Origin: Corynebacterium falsenii
Lineage (GTDB): Bacteria; Actinomycetota; Actinomycetes; Mycobacteriales; Mycobacteriaceae
Direction of reading: 5' to 3'
NCBI RefSeq assembly: GCF_020099275.1
Contig: NZ_CP083646.1
Location: forward strand, 2,418,001 to 2,482,000
Length of the DNA: 64,000 nt
Made by a program: the position numbers and the translations under genes. Every line of letters begins with the position of its first letter. Position 1 is the stretch's first letter. The notes under the pieces were generated by a model. The model was not told the origin of the DNA. It worked only from the letters and a program-made list of their open reading frames with translations, and did no database searches. Positions 60,910-64,000 of the stretch are shown piece after piece.

Positions 60910-61929
60910 TTACCCGCGTTCGGTGCCTGAGCCACCCGAGTCATCTGCGCCATCCCCGGCATCAGCGCTATCGCCGCCTGCACCAGCCTCAGCGGCATCG
61001 TCCGCCTCCCCAACGGACTCATCCCCAGCGCCCGCAGCTTCAATCCGCGCGGCCACCACGTCGGCCACACGCGCCAGGCCCTGCCACGCCCGGGGATTGG
61101 AATTGGGAAGCATCGCGTGCAGGAACAACCGATACAGCACGGCGCGCAGGGCCAGCTGGTCGGCGTCGGGAATATGCGACCACCGATCCAGCATGGCATC
61201 CGGTGCATTGCCCCAGGCCATGGTGTCCACGATGAGCAGCGCGACCGTCCAGCCGGTCGGGTGCCATGCCGGAACGAAGTCCGTGACAATCGGGTCCGCA
61301 GTGCCGTCAAACATCGTGCAGCCGGCCATGTCCGCGTGGACAAGCTGGTCGGCGTCGTCAATCGGCTGGCGCAGCTCCACCATCTCGGCAGCCTTGGCCA
61401 ACGCCCGCCCCACGTCCTCGCGTGGCACGGATTCCGGATCGAGGGCCGGGGATACCCAGCGCGTAGGGTCGTCGTCGAAGGCAGCCGCGTCGGCTGCTGC
61501 GTAGATGTCGGCTTCCGTCCACCGCCCACTCAGCGCGGGCGGGCGCAAGAAATCAGGGCGCCGCTCCCCACGTAGGGCCTCGTTGAGGCGCAGTGCCGCA
61601 GCCGCCATCTCATCGAATCGTGGGGCAGGGTGTCCGGAGATGAACGTCCGGGCGCGCCACCCGCTCACACTGAAGCGGCCATCGGAGGAATAGATCGGTC
61701 GCGAGACCGACACTCCCGCCGGCCGCATCTTCGACATGATGGAGGCAACCCACGCCGCCCGCCCCGGCTCATCGGCCCGAGAAATGACGGCCCGGTCGCA
61801 GCGCCACCCGTGGCTCCATTCCTCGCCGAGTTGCACGGCCTTGGCACCGGGCACCTGAAAACCGGCCAGAATGTGGGCGGGTGGCGCATCGGTCAAAAAG
61901 CCAGTGGGGCGAGACGAACGGACACTCAT
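60910..61929 (-). CDS. TIGR02569-family phosphotransferase-like protein
   Basis: 339 residues. Kinase-like (aminoglycoside phosphotransferase fold) but divergent: PPAHILAGFQVPGA at the start, GWRARTFISGHPAPRFDEMA mid-way, and QLVHADMAGCTMFDG near residue 203, which stands where HxD-type catalytic loops occur. The last 50 residues are a disordered tail of Ala, Gly, Asp and Ser. It belongs to an actinobacterial family of unknown function with the place of Rv3205c. No antibiotic substrate should be assumed. The gene starts 9 nt before the end of the DUF3152 gene upstream, so the two are adjacent in one run. Confidence 0.82.
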   Translation of the reverse strand: MSVRSSRPTGFLTDAPPAHILAGFQVPGAKAVQLGEEWSHGWRCDRAVISRADEPGRAAWVASIMSKMRPAGVSVSRPIYSSDGRFSVSGWRARTFISGHPAPRFDEMAAAALRLNEALRGERRPDFLRPPALSGRWTEADIYAAADAAAFDDDPTRWVSPALDPESVPREDVGRALAKAAEMVELRQPIDDADQLVHADMAGCTMFDGTADPIVTDFVPAWHPTGWTVALLIVDTMAWGNAPDAMLDRWSHIPDADQLALRAVLYRLFLHAMLPNSNPRAWQGLARVADVVAARIEAAGAGDESVGEADDAAEAGAGGDSADAGDGADDSGGSGTERG

Positions 61930-61938
61930 GGCTGTCTA

Positions 61939-63027
61939 CTATCGCTGATCGTTCGGCCGATTGGAGGGAGACACACCGGCCTCCTGCGCCTCGCGCTGAC
62001 CGTTGCCATTGCCCGCCCCATACGGGAACACCCATGAGTTCGGGCGGCAGGTGAGGTCGTTGTCGGCGTAGGACTCCTCCGGGTTGATGTCGTACAGCTG
62101 CTTGTTGTTCAAGCTCAAGGTCTGCTGCATCATGATCGGTGCCAGCGCCCCTGCCTTCTCACAGGGCTGGTGCGCCGCGTAGCCGATGCCGTGACCCACC
62201 TCGTGGTTCACCATGTACTGGCGGTAGGCCCCGATGTCCCCATCGAAGGGCGAAGCGCCCCGGATCCACCGAGACTCGTTGAGCACCACGCGGTTGCCGA
62301 TCGGCATGTAGCAGCTGGTCTCCATCTGGTAGGAGTTACCGCACACCTCGTGCGTGGTCTGGGTGGAACTCAGCTGAATGCGCAGATCGGGCTTTTCCTT
62401 CGAATCCGCAGCGATGTGCCGGAAGGAAAACCGGGGGTCACCGATCCACGATTTCGGGTTCGCCAGCGTGGCATCAACCACCGAAGCGAACGCATCGTCG
62501 CCGCCGAACTGCCCCGGGTTGATGCCCTCTTCCACCTCGATGACGTAGGTGTATTCCTCTTTACCCTTGCCCACCTTCGGGCCGGGCGCGCCCACGGTGC
62601 GGTACTTGCCGGTTCCCTTACTGGTGAACGGCCCGCCTGGAGGCAGCTCGCCGATTTTGAGGTGCGAATAGTCGCCCTTGGGCGTGGGGCTGTCGCTGCG
62701 CTGCGGCGCGTCAGAGTTGCCCGCAGCAGCCGGTGTTGCGGTGTTATCCGCGGTCGCGTCGGAATCCCCGAGCCCCCGCAGCAGCGTGGTGAGCACCAGC
62801 AGCGTGACCACGGCAATCGCGCCGGCCATCACCAAGGTGCCCCGGCTCCAGCCACCGCCACCGCTACCATTCGCGCTGCTTCGCCGACGCCGCCCCTGGT
62901 ATCCCCGCCCGCCTGAGTACGGATCACGGCCACGCGAAGAAGCGCCCTCTCTGCTCGGTGGCAGGGGGCGCCGCGATACCCGAGGGGCCTCGTGCTTGCC
63001 GTTGTCGGAGCGTCGGTTCGTGGCCAT
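61939..63027 (-). CDS. DUF3152 zincin-like exported protein
   Basis: 362 residues. Basic N-terminus of about 65 residues, a membrane/signal segment about 68-88 (GTLVMAGAIAVVTLLVLTTL), then a linker to about 135. The zincin motif HEVGHGIGYAAH near residue 285 has HExxHxxG; the preceding CGNSYQMETSCYMPIG and the following PCEKAGALAPIMMQQT match the family. It is likely an outward-facing metalloprotease with one membrane anchor. Rv3207c has the same neighbours. Substrate unknown. Confidence 0.88.
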   Translation of the reverse strand: MATNRRSDNGKHEAPRVSRRPLPPSREGASSRGRDPYSGGRGYQGRRRRSSANGSGGGGWSRGTLVMAGAIAVVTLLVLTTLLRGLGDSDATADNTATPAAAGNSDAPQRSDSPTPKGDYSHLKIGELPPGGPFTSKGTGKYRTVGAPGPKVGKGKEEYTYVIEVEEGINPGQFGGDDAFASVVDATLANPKSWIGDPRFSFRHIAADSKEKPDLRIQLSSTQTTHEVCGNSYQMETSCYMPIGNRVVLNESRWIRGASPFDGDIGAYRQYMVNHEVGHGIGYAAHQPCEKAGALAPIMMQQTLSLNNKQLYDINPEESYADNDLTCRPNSWVFPYGAGNGNGQREAQEAGVSPSNRPNDQR

Positions 63028-63072
63028 GAAGTGCTCTATGTACCTTGCGTCGGGGAAAACTCTCGAACGTGC

Positions 63073-63324
63073 TTAGCGGATGAAGCCCACGGAGTGCTTC
63101 GTCTCCGGGCCCACCTCAACGTAGGCCACCTCGGAACGCACCAGGATGTAGCGAGAGCCCTTGGCCCCCTCCAGCACGGTGGTGGCGTGATCGTCGGTCT
63201 GGCTCAGAAATTCTTCCAGCTGGCGCACGATCTCGTCCTGGCTCTTGCCATCACCTTGTTCGGTGTTCTCGGTGCTAATGACGAGCTCACGAGTACTACG
63301 CGCAAAGCCAATTTTGATCTGCAT
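63073..63324 (-). CDS. DUF3107 protein
   Basis: 83 residues: MQIKIGFARSTRELVIST at the start and KGSRYILVRSEVAYVEVGPETKHSVGF at the end. It is a small actinobacterial cytoplasmic protein (Rv3208A type) of unknown function. It is divergent from rhlE, with 90 nt between. Confidence 0.88.
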   Translation of the reverse strand: MQIKIGFARSTRELVISTENTEQGDGKSQDEIVRQLEEFLSQTDDHATTVLEGAKGSRYILVRSEVAYVEVGPETKHSVGFIR

Positions 63325-63414
63325 GAGAGGCGCTACCTGTCCTTTACTTTTCAGAGTGCAGTAATGTGACCATCATAGCTGTAATTACCGACCGTGACGG
63401 AAAGGCGGTTGCAC

Positions 63415-64000
63415 GTGGCCCACGGCGCTCATGATCCTCAGGGCTCCTCGGCGGGGGCTCCCCCGACATTCGCTGAGCTGGGTGTAGCTGCGGAAATCGT
63501 CGATGCGCTGGCGGAAAAGGACATCCTTCGTCCCTTCGCCATCCAGGAGTACGCGGTGCCGATCGCCCTCGGCGGACAGGATCTCATCGGCCAGGCTCGC
63601 ACGGGTATGGGCAAAACTCTCGGTTTCGGCATCCCCGTTGTTGATCGGGTTTTCGACGACGCCACAGTCTCCGCACCCAACGGCACGCCACGGGCCCTCG
63701 TGGTGGTACCCACCCGGGAACTTTGCCTGCAGGTTACCGACGACATCGCACTGGCAGCGCGCTATGCCACAGTCCCGGTCGATCCCAACGCCCCGGGCGT
63801 GCATACTCCTGAGGGCTCCGGCGAGAAAACCCGTCCGCTGTCGGTGCTCTCCACCTACGGCGGCGTGGGCTTCGACAGGCAAGTGGAGGCCACCCGCGCG
63901 GGCGTGGACATCATCGTGGGCACCCCCGGCCGGCTGCTGGATCTTTCCCGCCAGAAGCTCCTCGATCTCTCGACAGTCGAGATCGTGGTGCTCGATGAGG
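63415..64000 (+). CDS. rhlE: DEAD-box RNA helicase RhlE (3' end cut by window)
   Basis: About 195 residues are visible and the frame is open to the edge. GTG 63415 is chosen because GAAAGG lies 9 nt ahead; GTG 63394 is in frame but has no site. Seen: Q motif FAIQEYAVPIALGG, Walker A ARTGMGKT (the usual Gln before Thr is Arg), PTRELCLQV (Ia), STYGGVGFDRQ, VGTPGRLLDL (Ib) and the beginning of VVLDE. It unwinds RNA duplexes, probably in ribosome assembly or mRNA turnover. A 20-residue insert rich in Pro, Gly and Thr follows motif Ia (PVDPNAPGVHTPEGSG). Confidence 0.93.
   Translation, partial: MAHGAHDPQGSSAGAPPTFAELGVAAEIVDALAEKDILRPFAIQEYAVPIALGGQDLIGQARTGMGKTLGFGIPVVDRVFDDATVSAPNGTPRALVVVPTRELCLQVTDDIALAARYATVPVDPNAPGVHTPEGSGEKTRPLSVLSTYGGVGFDRQVEATRAGVDIIVGTPGRLLDLSRQKLLDLSTVEIVVLDE

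Noticed and set aside
60910..61929. Aminoglycoside resistance kinase
   Set aside because: The fold is APH-like but the gene belongs to the conserved TIGR02569 family with fixed chromosomal neighbours.
1..64000. CRISPR array, insertion sequence, prophage or integrase
   Set aside because: No regular direct repeats with spacers, no transposase or integrase motif and no terminal inverted repeats were seen.

Overview
The window (about 60% G+C) reads as chromosomal DNA of a Corynebacterium, judged from gene content and order: GlpR/Glp, MprAB with an HtrA protease, AdnAB, UvrD2, a PerM-like protein beside purN-purH, UPF0182, DUF3107 and DUF3152. Several blocks keep the order I remember from Mycobacterium tuberculosis: Rv0996-Rv0979A (glpR, rimJ, moeA/glp, galU, 5-FTHF cyclo-ligase, mscL, moaB2, pepD, mprB, mprA, rpmF), Rv0948c-Rv0957 (chorismate mutase, UvrD1/PcrA, M23 peptidase, perM, purN, purH), Rv2498c-Rv2506 (citE, maoC, fadE, accA, accD, TetR) and Rv3193c-Rv3211 (UPF0182 to rhlE). 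The species cannot be fixed by reading alone.

Layout. 1-6700: cell division and housekeeping genes. The galU-glp-rimJ-glpR run is on the minus strand, the folate gene and mscL are on the plus strand, and a MogA/MoaB gene follows. 6800-10700: HtrA, MprB and MprA (envelope stress). 10840-13000: two divergent ribosomal protein operons whose products lack zinc-binding cysteine pairs. 13000-17300: RDD protein, AEC transporter, a frameshifted GIY-YIG gene and a glutamate decarboxylase gene with an in-frame stop. 17300-27800: a seven-gene acyl-CoA operon (carboxylase pair, dehydrogenase, MaoC hydratase, CitE-like lyase, acyl-CoA synthetase, thiolase) and its TetR regulator, which share a 16-bp operator. 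27800-33500: two envelope proteins, purH, purN and a PerM-like protein. 33800-42500: M23 peptidase, PcrA helicase, chorismate mutase, secreted trypsin-like protease, secreted PAP2 phosphatase, a small lipoprotein, a 2-keto acid decarboxylase and initiator tRNA. 42600-63400: UPF0182, PPA1309, PDZ/Lon-like protein, zincins, an orphan E1-like protein, UvrD2, a K+ channel, AdnB and AdnA, a TIGR02569 protein, DUF3152 and DUF3107. The window ends inside rhlE.

How genes work together. Glp and GlpR are a gephyrin-like protein and its membrane receptor reported in corynebacterial division; here the MoeA active-site signatures of Glp are visibly altered. The acyl-CoA operon can be read as leucine and/or itaconate breakdown ending in acetyl-CoA. 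MprAB and HtrA form an envelope stress module. UvrD2, AdnAB and PcrA form a DNA repair set. At least six genes have a TAnnnT hexamer 6-8 nt before the start codon and no Shine-Dalgarno sequence, which suggests leaderless transcripts. I see no insertion sequence, prophage or CRISPR array. The two broken genes (GIY-YIG and gad) lie side by side and mark the one decaying stretch.
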